Shown here piece by piece: positions 1 to 5,892 of a stretch of 7,316 nt of DNA. The notes under the pieces were generated by a model. That model saw nothing but the letters and a program-made list of their open reading frames with translations, ran no database searches and was not told where the DNA came from. Made by a program: the position numbers and the translations under genes. This DNA comes from Pseudomonadota bacterium (GTDB lineage: Bacteria; Pseudomonadota; Alphaproteobacteria; Acetobacterales; Acetobacteraceae): NCBI GenBank assembly GCA_023390705.1, contig JAEWCI010000616.1, positions 1 to 7,316 on the forward strand, given 5' to 3'. The first letter of the stretch is position 1. Each line of letters opens with the position of its first letter.

Positions 1-586
1 GCGACGGTCCGGCCGCCGAGACAACGCGGTACTCCGGCAATCCGAGCCCCCTGCCCTGCACCCATTCCTGCAGCCGGCTCTTGGCCGACATCGGCGGGCG
101 GGCCGAGGCTTCCAGCAGCGACGCCCATTCCCGCCGGATCAGGGCGCGGGCCGGCGCCAGCCCGGCATCCAGGTAGAGCGCGCCGAGCAGTGCCTCCAAC
201 GCATCGGCCAGCACGCTGGCGCGCTGCCGCAGCCCGGCCCGGCCTTCGGAGGGCGGCACCCGCAGCACCTCCGCCAGCCCCAGCTTCTCCGCCACCACGG
301 CCAGGCTTTCGCCGGCGACCAGCAGCCCCAGCCGCTTGCCGAGATCGCCCTCCCGCTCCTGCGGGAAGCGTTCGGAAAGCCATTCCGCCATCACCAGGGC
401 CAGCACCCGGTCACCCAGGAATTCCAGCCGCTCGTTGCTGTCGAGTTGCGCCCTTTTCGGGTCGGCCGCGGAACGGTGGGTCAGCGCCTGGGCCAGCAGT
501 TCCGGCCGGGCGAAGCAATGGCCGAGCCGCGTGGCGGCGAATTCCTCCAGCGCATCCAGCGGCTTGTTTTCGTCCGGTGGAGTCAC
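1..586 (-). CDS. rnc: Ribonuclease III (partial, C-terminus beyond left edge)
   Basis: Endoribonuclease that cuts double-stranded RNA, processing the rRNA precursor and regulatory or messenger duplexes in the cytoplasm. About 195 residues are visible. The RNase III signature NERLEFLGDRVL is at residues 51-62, with metal-binding acids expected at E52, E55 and D59. The second acidic motif, LADALEALLGALYLDAG, spans about 126-142 (D128, E131). The segment KSRLQEWVQGRG near residue 170 opens the C-terminal dsRNA-binding domain, which is cut by the window edge. The start is inferred as GTG at 586-584: the frame is closed by the lepB TGA just upstream (592-590) and the first in-frame ATG lies inside the conserved fold. 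No clear Shine-Dalgarno is seen, so translation is probably coupled to lepB, which ends 3 nt upstream. era would be the expected next gene. Identification is very secure; the exact start is less so. Confidence 0.95.
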   Translation of the reverse strand, partial: MTPPDENKPLDALEEFAATRLGHCFARPELLAQALTHRSAADPKRAQLDSNERLEFLGDRVLALVMAEWLSERFPQEREGDLGKRLGLLVAGESLAVVAEKLGLAEVLRVPPSEGRAGLRQRASVLADALEALLGALYLDAGLAPARALIRREWASLLEASARPPMSAKSRLQEWVQGRGLGLPEYRVVSAAGPS

Positions 587-589
587 GGC

Positions 590-1336
590 TCAGCGCACGG
601 CAGTGAACAGTCGGGACCAGCGGATGGCGAAAGGCCAACCCCAGACTTCCCACCAGGCGGCGGAGCCATCCACCGAGAAGAAGATGAACTCCGCCCGGCC
701 GACGAGATTCTCCACCGGGATGAAGCCCACGGCATCCTGCACCCGGCTGTCCAGGCTGTTGTCGCGGTTGTCGCCCATGGCGAAGAGATGGTTCTCGGGC
801 ACCCGGTATTCCTGGGTGTTGTCCAGCACGCCGTTGTCGCTGTGCTCGATGATGTCGTGGGTGCGGCCGCCCGGCAGGGTTTCGCGGTAGAGCCGCACCG
901 TCATGCGTGGCCCGTCCCCTTCCACCGTGTAGGGGGCGCCGTTGTCCCGGCGCACCGCCTGGCCGTTCACGTGCAGGATGCCGCGGACCACCTGGACGCG
1001 GTCGCCGGGCAGGCCGATGATGCGCTTGATATAGTCCTGGCCGGTGTCGCGCGGCAGCTTGAACACCGCCACATCGCCACGCTGCGGCAGCGCCCCGAAC
1101 AGCCTTCCGCCGCCGAAGCTGGGCAGATAGCCGCCGAAGGGCATGGAATAGCGCGAATAGCCGTAGGAGAATTTGGATACGAAAAGGTAATCACCCACCA
1201 GCAGCGTCGGGATCATGCTGCCGGAAGGGATGTTGAACGGCTCGAAGGCGATGGTGCGGATGCCGATCGCGATCAGGCCGGCATACAGGATGGTCTTGAC
1301 GCTTTCGAGCCAGCCGCCCGACTTCTTCTTCGCCAT
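590..1336 (-). CDS. lepB: Signal peptidase I
   Basis: Membrane serine protease that removes signal peptides from exported preproteins at the periplasmic face of the inner membrane. The 248-residue protein has a basic N-terminus (MAKKK), one membrane segment at about 15-31, and the family S26 boxes in order: SGSMIPT with the nucleophile S40, DYIKRIIGLPGD with the general-base lysine K104, and GDNRDNSLDSR at 188-198. The Ser/Lys dyad is therefore intact. It has a single N-terminal membrane anchor, unlike the two of E. coli LepB, as in many alphaproteobacteria. The ATG at 1336-1334 is chosen because it sits just before the basic/membrane segment and has a modest GAG ribosome site 7 nt upstream. 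The frame stays open upstream to a TTG at 1438 overlapping the acpS stop, but those 34 extra residues are Pro/Gly-rich and look non-coding. It lies between acpS (98 nt upstream) and rnc (3 nt downstream). Confidence 0.95.
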   Translation of the reverse strand: MAKKKSGGWLESVKTILYAGLIAIGIRTIAFEPFNIPSGSMIPTLLVGDYLFVSKFSYGYSRYSMPFGGYLPSFGGGRLFGALPQRGDVAVFKLPRDTGQDYIKRIIGLPGDRVQVVRGILHVNGQAVRRDNGAPYTVEGDGPRMTVRLYRETLPGGRTHDIIEHSDNGVLDNTQEYRVPENHLFAMGDNRDNSLDSRVQDAVGFIPVENLVGRAEFIFFSVDGSAAWWEVWGWPFAIRWSRLFTAVR

Positions 1337-1350
1337 GGAGGTGCTCAATG

Positions 1351-1389
1351 GAAGACCCTGGGGCTTGGGGGTTGGGCGCCCAGGGCTTC
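1351..1389 (-). other. Inverted repeat in the acpS-lepB gap, just before lepB
   Basis: CCCTGGG (1356-1362) and CCCAGGG (1379-1385) pair perfectly around a 16-nt loop. The stem extends by GAAG (1351-1354) with CTTC (1386-1389) if A1355 is bulged, giving 11 base pairs. In lepB mRNA orientation the hairpin ends 14 nt before the ATG, close to the ribosome site. It could tune lepB translation or partly attenuate the operon. There is no clean T tract, so I do not call it a terminator. The pairing is seen in the sequence; function is inferred, and GC-rich DNA yields such stems by chance fairly often. Confidence 0.3.
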
Positions 1390-1414
1390 TCGGCACGGGC
1401 GGCGGCGCGATGAA

Positions 1415-1428
1415 GCCCCCCAGGGGGC
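1415..1428 (-). other. GC-only palindrome 6 nt past the acpS stop
   Basis: In the acpS reading direction GCCCCC is followed by TG and then GGGGGC, a perfect palindrome that can fold as a 5-bp GC stem with a 4-nt loop. It begins 6 nt after the acpS TGA and is followed by TTCATC, not a T run. It may slow polymerase or protect an mRNA 3' end between acpS and lepB. No function can be assigned from sequence alone. Confidence 0.25.
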
Positions 1429-1434
1429 CAGGTG

Positions 1435-1842
1435 TCAAGGAAGGGGCAGGGCCGAGATGATGACCACGGCGCTGGCATAGGGGTATTCGTCGGTCATGGT
1501 CAGGTCGATCCGCACCCGATGGCCGGGAGGGGTCAGCATGGCCAGGCGCGTCGCCGCGCCGCCGGTAAGCTCCAGCGTGGGCTGTCCGGAAGGCAGGTTG
1601 ACCACGCCCAGGTCGCGGAAGAACACCCCGGCACGGAAGCCGGTGCCCAGCGCCTTGGACGCCGCCTCCTTCGCCGCGAAACGCTTGGCATAGGTCGCGG
1701 CACGGATGCGCTCGGTCCGCCTTTCCGCCTTGGCGCGCTCCCGCGGGGTGAAGACCCGCTCCAGGAAACGTTCGCCATGGCGTTCGATGGTCCGCTCGAT
1801 GCGCCGGATATCCACCGTGTCGTTGCCGATGCCGAGGATCAT
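1435..1842 (-). CDS. acpS: Holo-[acyl-carrier-protein] synthase
   Basis: Transfers the 4'-phosphopantetheine arm from coenzyme A to the conserved serine of apo-acyl carrier protein, making the active carrier for fatty acid synthesis. The 135-residue protein is close to the usual 120-140 of the family. The N-terminal motif GIGNDTVDI (4-12) supplies the Mg-binding D8. The second motif, RFAAKEAASKALGTG (54-68), supplies E59 and the CoA-binding lysines. The ATG at 1842-1840 overlaps the rsh TGA (1841-1839) as ATGA, so translation is probably coupled to rsh; a GGAG lies 11 nt upstream, rather far. The reading frame is open far upstream inside rsh, but family similarity begins exactly at MILGIGND, so this start is well supported. 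pdxJ, the usual upstream neighbour in alphaproteobacteria, is missing. Confidence 0.95.
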   Translation of the reverse strand: MILGIGNDTVDIRRIERTIERHGERFLERVFTPRERAKAERRTERIRAATYAKRFAAKEAASKALGTGFRAGVFFRDLGVVNLPSGQPTLELTGGAATRLAMLTPPGHRVRIDLTMTDEYPYASAVVIISALPLP

Positions 1843-4145
1843 CCGCGGGCCCGCTCCACCCGCCGGCTGTCGCGGTGCAGGCGGAGCGCCGCCATGATGC
1901 TGTCGAGGTGGCGCAGATCGTTCACCTCCACATCCACCGCCACCTCCAGCCCATCCGAGTCGCGGTGCAGGACGCGCAGATTCGTCACCACCCCGTCCTG
2001 GGCCGCGATCACCGTGGCCAGGCCGCCCAGCGCCTGGGGCTGGTTGGCGGTCTCCACGATGATGCGCCCGACATGGCTGGTAGCGTGCAGATTCTCGGCA
2101 TCCCATTCCACGTCGATGAAACGTTCCGGGGTATGCGCGAAGCTTTCCAGCGTATGGCAATCGGCGCTGTGGATCGTCACGCCCTTGCCGGTGGTGACGA
2201 TGCCGACGATCTTCTCGCCCGGCAGCGGATGGCAGCAGCCGGCGTAATGGATGCTCATGCTGCCGACCAGGCCGAGCACCGGCATGCCGGTGCGGCCGCG
2301 GGCATGGCTGCCACGCTCCGCCTTGCCCAGCGCCGGCCCGGCGCCGAGCCGGCCACGCGGCCGGGCCAGTGGGATAGGGTCGATCACCCGCGGCGGGCTG
2401 CGCAGTTCCGGCACCGCCGCGTGCACCACTTCCCGCGCCGAGAGCGAGCCGCCGCCGACCGCCGAGAGCAGATCCTCCAGGCTTGCCTGCTTCAGCGGCT
2501 TCAGCGCGCCTTCCAGCAGTTTTTCCGTGAAGTCCAGCCCTTCCTGGCGGAAGGCCTTGGCAATGGCCGCGCGGCCTTCCTCGCGCTGGTTCTCGCGCTG
2601 GCGGGCATGGACGAAGCGGCGGATGCGCGCCCGCGCCTTGCCGGTGACGACGAAGCGTTCCCAACCCGGGTTGGGAGTGCCGCCGCGGGCGGTGATGATC
2701 TCGACCTGGTCGCCATTCTCCAACTGGTGGCGCAGCGGCACGATCTTGCCGTTCACCTTGGCGCCGACGCAGGCGTCGCCGACCTGGCTGTGGACCTCAT
2801 AGGCGAAGTCGATCGGCGTGGCGCCGCGCGGCAGCTCGATCAGGTCGCCCTTGGGGGTGAAGCAGAAGACCTGGTCGCGGTGCAGTTCCAGCTTCGTGTG
2901 TTCGAGGAAATCCTGCGCTCCCTCGGCATTCTCCAGGATGTCGAGCAGCGCCCGCACCCAGGGATAGCGCCGGCGGTCCTTGGCCGCGCTCTCGCCCTGC
3001 TTGTAGATCCAGTGCGCCGCGACGCCGTATTCCGCCACTTCGTGCATGTCGCGGGTGCGGATCTGCACCTCGATCTTGGCGTTGCGCCGTTCCGGCACGG
3101 TCACGCCGGTGTGCAGGCTCTGGTAGCCGTTGCTCTTGGGTGTGGAGATGTAGTCCTTGAAGCGGCCCGGGACGACGCGATAGGCATCGTGCACCGCGCC
3201 CAGCGCGGCGTAGCAGGCGGCCTTCTGGCCGTCCGGCACGATGATGCGGAAGGCCATGACGTCCGAGAGCTGCTCGAAGGCCACGTTCTTGTTCTGCATC
3301 TTCAGCCAGATGGAATAGGGCGATTTCTCCCGCCCCACCACGTCCACCACCTCCACGCCATGCCCGGCCAGCACGCGCTTCAGGTCGGCCTCGATCTCCT
3401 TGATGAGGTCGGCGCCCTGGCCGCGCAGGAAGCTGAGGCGGGCGGCGATGGTCTGCCAGGCTTCCGGGTTCATGGCGCGGAAGGCCTGGGTTTCCAGCTC
3501 GGTCTTGAGCTGGTCCATGCCGATGCGCTCGGCCAGCGGAGCGAAGATCTCCAGCGTCTCGCGCGCCGTCTTGCGGCGGCGCTCGGGCTGCGGGACGAAA
3601 TGCAGGGTGCGGATGTTGTGCAGCCGGTCCGCCAGCTTCACCAGCAGGACGCGGATGTCCTCGCTCATCGCCAGGACCAGCTTGCGGATGTTCTCCGCCT
3701 GCTTGGTGCGTTCCGACTGCAGCTCGATCTTGGTGAGCTTGGTGACGCCGTCCACCAGCCGGGCGACCTCGGCGCCGAAGCGCCGCTCGATCTCCTTCAG
3801 CCCGACCGCGGTGTCCTCCGCCACGTCATGCAGCAGGGCGGTGGCGATGGTGGCCGAATCCAGCTTGTAGCCGGCCAGGATCTCGGCCACGGCAAGCGGA
3901 TGGGTGATGTATGGGTCGCCGTTCTCGCGCTTCTGCTCGCGATGCGCCTCAGCCGCCAGCGCACCGGCCCGGCGGATGAGTTCCAGATCGGCTTTCGGGT
4001 CGTAGGCCGCCACCTTCTCGACCAGCGCCGCCACCGCGTCCAGCCCGGGCGGGGGAGCGGGGGGGGGAGGGGCAAGGCTGGCGGTAGCGCCTTCCGGCGC
4101 GCGCGGCACCGGGGCGGCGGGCGGCCCGGCGTCGCGCGATGTCAT
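1839..4145 (-). CDS. rsh: Bifunctional (p)ppGpp synthetase/hydrolase (RelA/SpoT homologue)
   Basis: Makes (p)ppGpp from ATP and GTP/GDP and hydrolyses it, setting the stringent response. The 768-residue protein has the full long-RSH layout. The HD hydrolase keeps R73, H82, the H106-D107 pair with E110/D111, and D173 in LADRLHN, so hydrolysis should be active. The synthetase domain has GREKSPYSIW (271-280), D295, E359 in EVQIRT, and RFKD at 328-331; this RxKD form (not RelA-type ExDD) marks bifunctional enzymes. TGS is at about 424-485, the zinc-finger-like segment with C636, C637 and C663 at about 632-665, and the C-terminal ACT at about 693-760. The first 34 residues are Ala/Pro-rich, outside the conserved fold, and contain a run of nine C. 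The ATG at 4145 has no good ribosome site; a GTG at 4034-4032 (V38, giving 731 residues) is an alternative start. rpoZ ends 12 nt upstream; acpS overlaps the stop by 4 nt. Confidence 0.96.
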   Translation of the reverse strand: MTSRDAGPPAAPVPRAPEGATASLAPPPPAPPPGLDAVAALVEKVAAYDPKADLELIRRAGALAAEAHREQKRENGDPYITHPLAVAEILAGYKLDSATIATALLHDVAEDTAVGLKEIERRFGAEVARLVDGVTKLTKIELQSERTKQAENIRKLVLAMSEDIRVLLVKLADRLHNIRTLHFVPQPERRRKTARETLEIFAPLAERIGMDQLKTELETQAFRAMNPEAWQTIAARLSFLRGQGADLIKEIEADLKRVLAGHGVEVVDVVGREKSPYSIWLKMQNKNVAFEQLSDVMAFRIIVPDGQKAACYAALGAVHDAYRVVPGRFKDYISTPKSNGYQSLHTGVTVPERRNAKIEVQIRTRDMHEVAEYGVAAHWIYKQGESAAKDRRRYPWVRALLDILENAEGAQDFLEHTKLELHRDQVFCFTPKGDLIELPRGATPIDFAYEVHSQVGDACVGAKVNGKIVPLRHQLENGDQVEIITARGGTPNPGWERFVVTGKARARIRRFVHARQRENQREEGRAAIAKAFRQEGLDFTEKLLEGALKPLKQASLEDLLSAVGGGSLSAREVVHAAVPELRSPPRVIDPIPLARPRGRLGAGPALGKAERGSHARGRTGMPVLGLVGSMSIHYAGCCHPLPGEKIVGIVTTGKGVTIHSADCHTLESFAHTPERFIDVEWDAENLHATSHVGRIIVETANQPQALGGLATVIAAQDGVVTNLRVLHRDSDGLEVAVDVEVNDLRHLDSIMAALRLHRDSRRVERARG
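4059..4067 (-). repeat. C9 homopolymer within the first 35 codons of rsh
   Basis: Nine consecutive G on the plus strand (C on the rsh coding strand) lie in the Ala/Pro-rich leader, next to shorter G runs on both sides (4050-4055 and 4069-4072). A one-base slip would shift the frame of a protein started at the ATG at 4145, but not one started at the downstream GTG at 4034. It may be a slippage site, or simply a hard-to-sequence tract. The run is seen directly; any switching role is inference. Confidence 0.6.
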
Positions 4146-4157
4146 GCGAAGCCCGGC

Positions 4158-4553
4158 CTAGCGCCGGCCGCCCAGTTCGGCGGCGATTGCCGCCTCGATG
4201 TCGTCGGGCGAGAGTTCCTCGATCTGCTGCCCCTCGCCGGGCAGTTCCTCGTTCACGTCCATGACGCCGAAGATGTTCTCGTCCGTGGCAATGAGGTCGA
4301 GCACCTCCTCCTCGGCCGGCTCGGGCTCCGGCGCCCGCTGCAGCGACTTCACCAGGTCCGCCTCGATGGCCGAGAGGTCGATGGTGGTCTCGGCGATCTC
4401 ACGCAGGGCGACGACGGGGTTCTTGTCGTTGTCGCGGTCCAGGGTCAGTTCCTCGCCGCGGCTGATGTTGCGCGCCCGCTGGGCGGCCAGCAGCACCAGT
4501 TCGAAGCGGTTCGGGATTTGGAGGATGCAGTCCTCGACGGTAACGCGTGCCAT
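4158..4553 (-). CDS. rpoZ: DNA-directed RNA polymerase omega subunit
   Basis: Small RNA polymerase subunit that helps fold and hold beta-prime; in proteobacteria it also forms part of a ppGpp-binding site. The 131-residue protein opens with MARVTVEDC, followed by PNRFELVLLAAQRAR (14-28), the omega signature, then NPVVALREIAE (45-55). Residues 74-131 form an acidic tail (many E/D), longer than in E. coli omega (about 90 residues) and of a kind often seen in alphaproteobacteria. The ATG at 4553-4551 is preceded by GGAG (4562-4559 on the minus strand) with 5-nt spacing. The frame is open upstream, but those residues do not resemble the family. Its position 12 nt ahead of rsh is the standard rpoZ-rsh pairing and suggests co-transcription of two parts of the ppGpp response. 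Confidence 0.95.
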   Translation of the reverse strand: MARVTVEDCILQIPNRFELVLLAAQRARNISRGEELTLDRDNDKNPVVALREIAETTIDLSAIEADLVKSLQRAPEPEPAEEEVLDLIATDENIFGVMDVNEELPGEGQQIEELSPDDIEAAIAAELGGRR

Positions 4554-4611
4554 GGCGGCTCCGGTTTCCTGGGGCCCCGCAGGGGACCGGGATGAGAAAG
4601 ATCGAACCTTC

Positions 4612-4640
4612 CAGATAGCCACTGGGAGGGACCGGCGCAA
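4612..4640 (-). promoter_or_regulatory. Weak candidate promoter for rpoZ-rsh
   Basis: On the minus strand TTGCGC (4640-4635) and TATCTG (4617-4612) are 17 nt apart, each matching half of the sigma-70 consensus. Initiation would fall near 4605, leaving a leader of about 50 nt before the rpoZ ATG. That leader contains a short CCCC-TGC-GGGG hairpin, extended by GG/CC across a bulge (4573-4588). The 119-nt gap after folK makes a promoter here reasonable. The matches are poor and the call rests mainly on spacing and position. Confidence 0.25.
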
Positions 4641-4653
4641 GCATGCTGCGCCG
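4633..4653. other. Inverted repeat between folK and rpoZ
   Basis: CGGCGCA (4633-4639) and TGCGCCG (4647-4653) are perfect complements around a 7-nt loop; the centre AGCATGCT is itself palindromic. It lies about 20 nt past the folK stop and overlaps the -35 half of the weak rpoZ promoter candidate, so it could be an operator or a folK mRNA 3' hairpin. There is no T tract on either side. Confidence 0.3.
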
Positions 4654-4672
4654 CAACGGGCGTCTGGCCCGG

Positions 4673-5158
4673 CTATTCCCGGTCCTCAGCCGGAAGGCCG
4701 GCCAGCAGCGCGGCCACGGGCAGCCCCAGGCGCGGGTGCACCCAGTCCGGCGCCACCTCCATCAGCGGCGCCAGGACGAAACGCCGCAGATGGGCCCGCG
4801 GATGCGGCAGCACCGGGTCCGGCGCATCACGCAGCTGCCCGTTCAGATCTATCAGGTCGAGATCGAGGCTGCGTGGCGCATTGGTGAAGCTCCGCTGCCG
4901 TCCCGATGCCGCCTCCAGGCCATGCAGGGCAGCCAGAAGGGCGGCGGGCTCCGCCTCGCCCTCGAGGCGGGCCACACCGTTCACGAAATCGGGCGCGCCG
5001 GGCAGCGGCGGCACCGGCTTCGTGCGGTGCCAGGAAGACACCGCAACCAAGCGCAACCCCGCCAGTTCAGCCAAGGACGCCACAGCGCGCTGACAGGTCG
5101 TCAATGGCGAGGACCCATCCGGTGCCGGTAAATTCGCGCCGATCGCAATCAAGATCAT
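4673..5158 (-). CDS. folK: 6-hydroxymethyl-7,8-dihydropterin pyrophosphokinase (HPPK)
   Basis: Transfers pyrophosphate from ATP to 6-hydroxymethyl-7,8-dihydropterin, the step before dihydropteroate synthase in folate synthesis. The 161-residue protein is the normal single-domain size. It shows the N-terminal strand ILIAIGANL (2-10), SSWHRTKPV with PDFVNGVARLE (41-66), the signature RSLDLDLI (96-103) whose D99 and D101 should bind the two magnesium ions, and LPHPRAHLRRFVLAPL (117-132), which closes the ATP/pterin site. The ATG at 5158-5156 has a strong AAGGGG ribosome site (5171-5166 on the minus strand) with 7-nt spacing, and the family fold starts at residue 2, so the start is secure. No folB or folP is fused or adjacent. 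It is divergent from the NYN gene and 119 nt upstream of rpoZ. Confidence 0.94.
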   Translation of the reverse strand: MILIAIGANLPAPDGSSPLTTCQRAVASLAELAGLRLVAVSSWHRTKPVPPLPGAPDFVNGVARLEGEAEPAALLAALHGLEAASGRQRSFTNAPRSLDLDLIDLNGQLRDAPDPVLPHPRAHLRRFVLAPLMEVAPDWVHPRLGLPVAALLAGLPAEDRE

Positions 5159-5244
5159 GGAAATTCCCCTTACAGGATGGCAATGTCCCGTTACGATAGC
5201 GCTGCTGCCACACTGCCCGGCATTTCAGACCCCAAGAGATCACC
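5159..5244. promoter_or_regulatory. Divergent intergenic region between folK and the NYN gene
   Basis: These 86 bases separate two divergent starts and so must hold, or overlap, promoters for both unless these lie inside the genes. On the plus strand the best pair I see is TTACAG (5170-5175) and TACGAT (5192-5197) at 16-nt spacing, with about half to two-thirds consensus match. On the minus strand I see no convincing pair, only the good folK ribosome site. It is less GC-rich than its surroundings, as expected of a promoter region. Confidence 0.35.
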
Positions 5245-5892
5245 GTGCCCCACGAAACGACCGAACGGCTGGCCCTCTTCATTGATGGCGCCAACCTCTA
5301 CGCCGCCTCCCGCACCCTGGGGTTCGACGTGGACTACAAGAACCTGCTGACGCACTTCCGCCGCCAGGGCTACCTGGTGCGCGCCTACTACTACACCGCC
5401 TTGCTGGAAACCGAGGAATACTCGCCGCTGCGGCCGCTGGTCGATTGGCTCGGCTACAACGGCTATTCCGTGGTCACCAAGCCCGCCAAGGAGTTCGTTG
5501 ATGCCACCGGCCGCCGCCGGGTGAAGGGCAGCGTCGATATCGAGATGGCGGTGGACATCATGGAATTGGCCCCGCGTATCGATCATGCGGTGATCTTCTC
5601 CGGCGACGGCGATTTCCGCCGCCTGGTCGAATCGGTGCAGCGCCTCGGTGTCCGCGTGACGGCCGTTTCCACCATTCGCACCCAGCCGGCGATGATCGCC
5701 GATGAGTTGCGCCGCCAGGCGGATGCCTTCCTCGACCTCTTCGACCTGGCCGAGCACATCACGCGGCGGCAGGTGGAGCCACGGCCGCGCAGCCCCGCGC
5801 CGGGCGCGTCCTCCCATGCCCACCGCCCGCCCCCGGCGACCCGCGCCACCCCGGCTGAACCCTTCCGCGAGTCGCCGGACCTCCCGGAGTGA
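5245..5892 (+). CDS. NYN domain (LabA/DUF88-like) PIN-fold protein
   Basis: A 215-residue protein of the LabA-like NYN family, whose members have a PIN-type nuclease fold and are predicted, in some cases shown, to act on RNA. The fold covers about residues 7-170. FIDGANLY (12-19) supplies D14, VKGSVDIEMAVDIM (93-106) supplies D98, and FSGDGDFRRLV (118-128) supplies D121 and D123. These acids form the expected metal site, so it is probably catalytic. The last 45 residues (about 172-215) are rich in Pro, Ala and Arg, look disordered, and may bind nucleic acid or a partner. The start is GTG at 5245, preceded by a weak AGAG; no earlier in-frame start fits the fold better. The stop overlaps the next gene as TGATG, so the two are probably translated together. 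The substrate is unknown. Confidence 0.88.
   Translation: MPHETTERLALFIDGANLYAASRTLGFDVDYKNLLTHFRRQGYLVRAYYYTALLETEEYSPLRPLVDWLGYNGYSVVTKPAKEFVDATGRRRVKGSVDIEMAVDIMELAPRIDHAVIFSGDGDFRRLVESVQRLGVRVTAVSTIRTQPAMIADELRRQADAFLDLFDLAEHITRRQVEPRPRSPAPGASSHAHRPPPATRATPAEPFRESPDLPE

Noticed and set aside
1337..1438. Longer lepB beginning at TTG 1438
   Set aside because: The extra 34 residues are Pro/Gly-rich, contain the two inverted repeats, and precede the normal basic N-terminus. The ATG at 1336 is the better start.
446..1480. 344-codon plus-strand frame opposite rnc, lepB and the end of acpS
   Set aside because: It is antisense to catalytic motifs of lepB and rnc, has biased low-information composition and no family resemblance.
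1843..2664. Upstream extension of the acpS frame inside rsh
   Set aside because: The frame is open by composition only. AcpS similarity begins at MILGIGND, and the region is fully used by rsh in another frame.
1875..4595. Very long open frame (906 codons) on the plus strand opposite rsh and rpoZ
   Set aside because: It is the mirror of two well-supported genes in GC-rich DNA, where antisense frames stay open. Its product is rich in His, Gln, Arg and Asp with no recognisable domain.
4554..4640. Longer rpoZ beginning at 4640
   Set aside because: Omega family similarity starts at MARVTVEDC, which has its own GGAG site; the extra 29 residues have no family resemblance.
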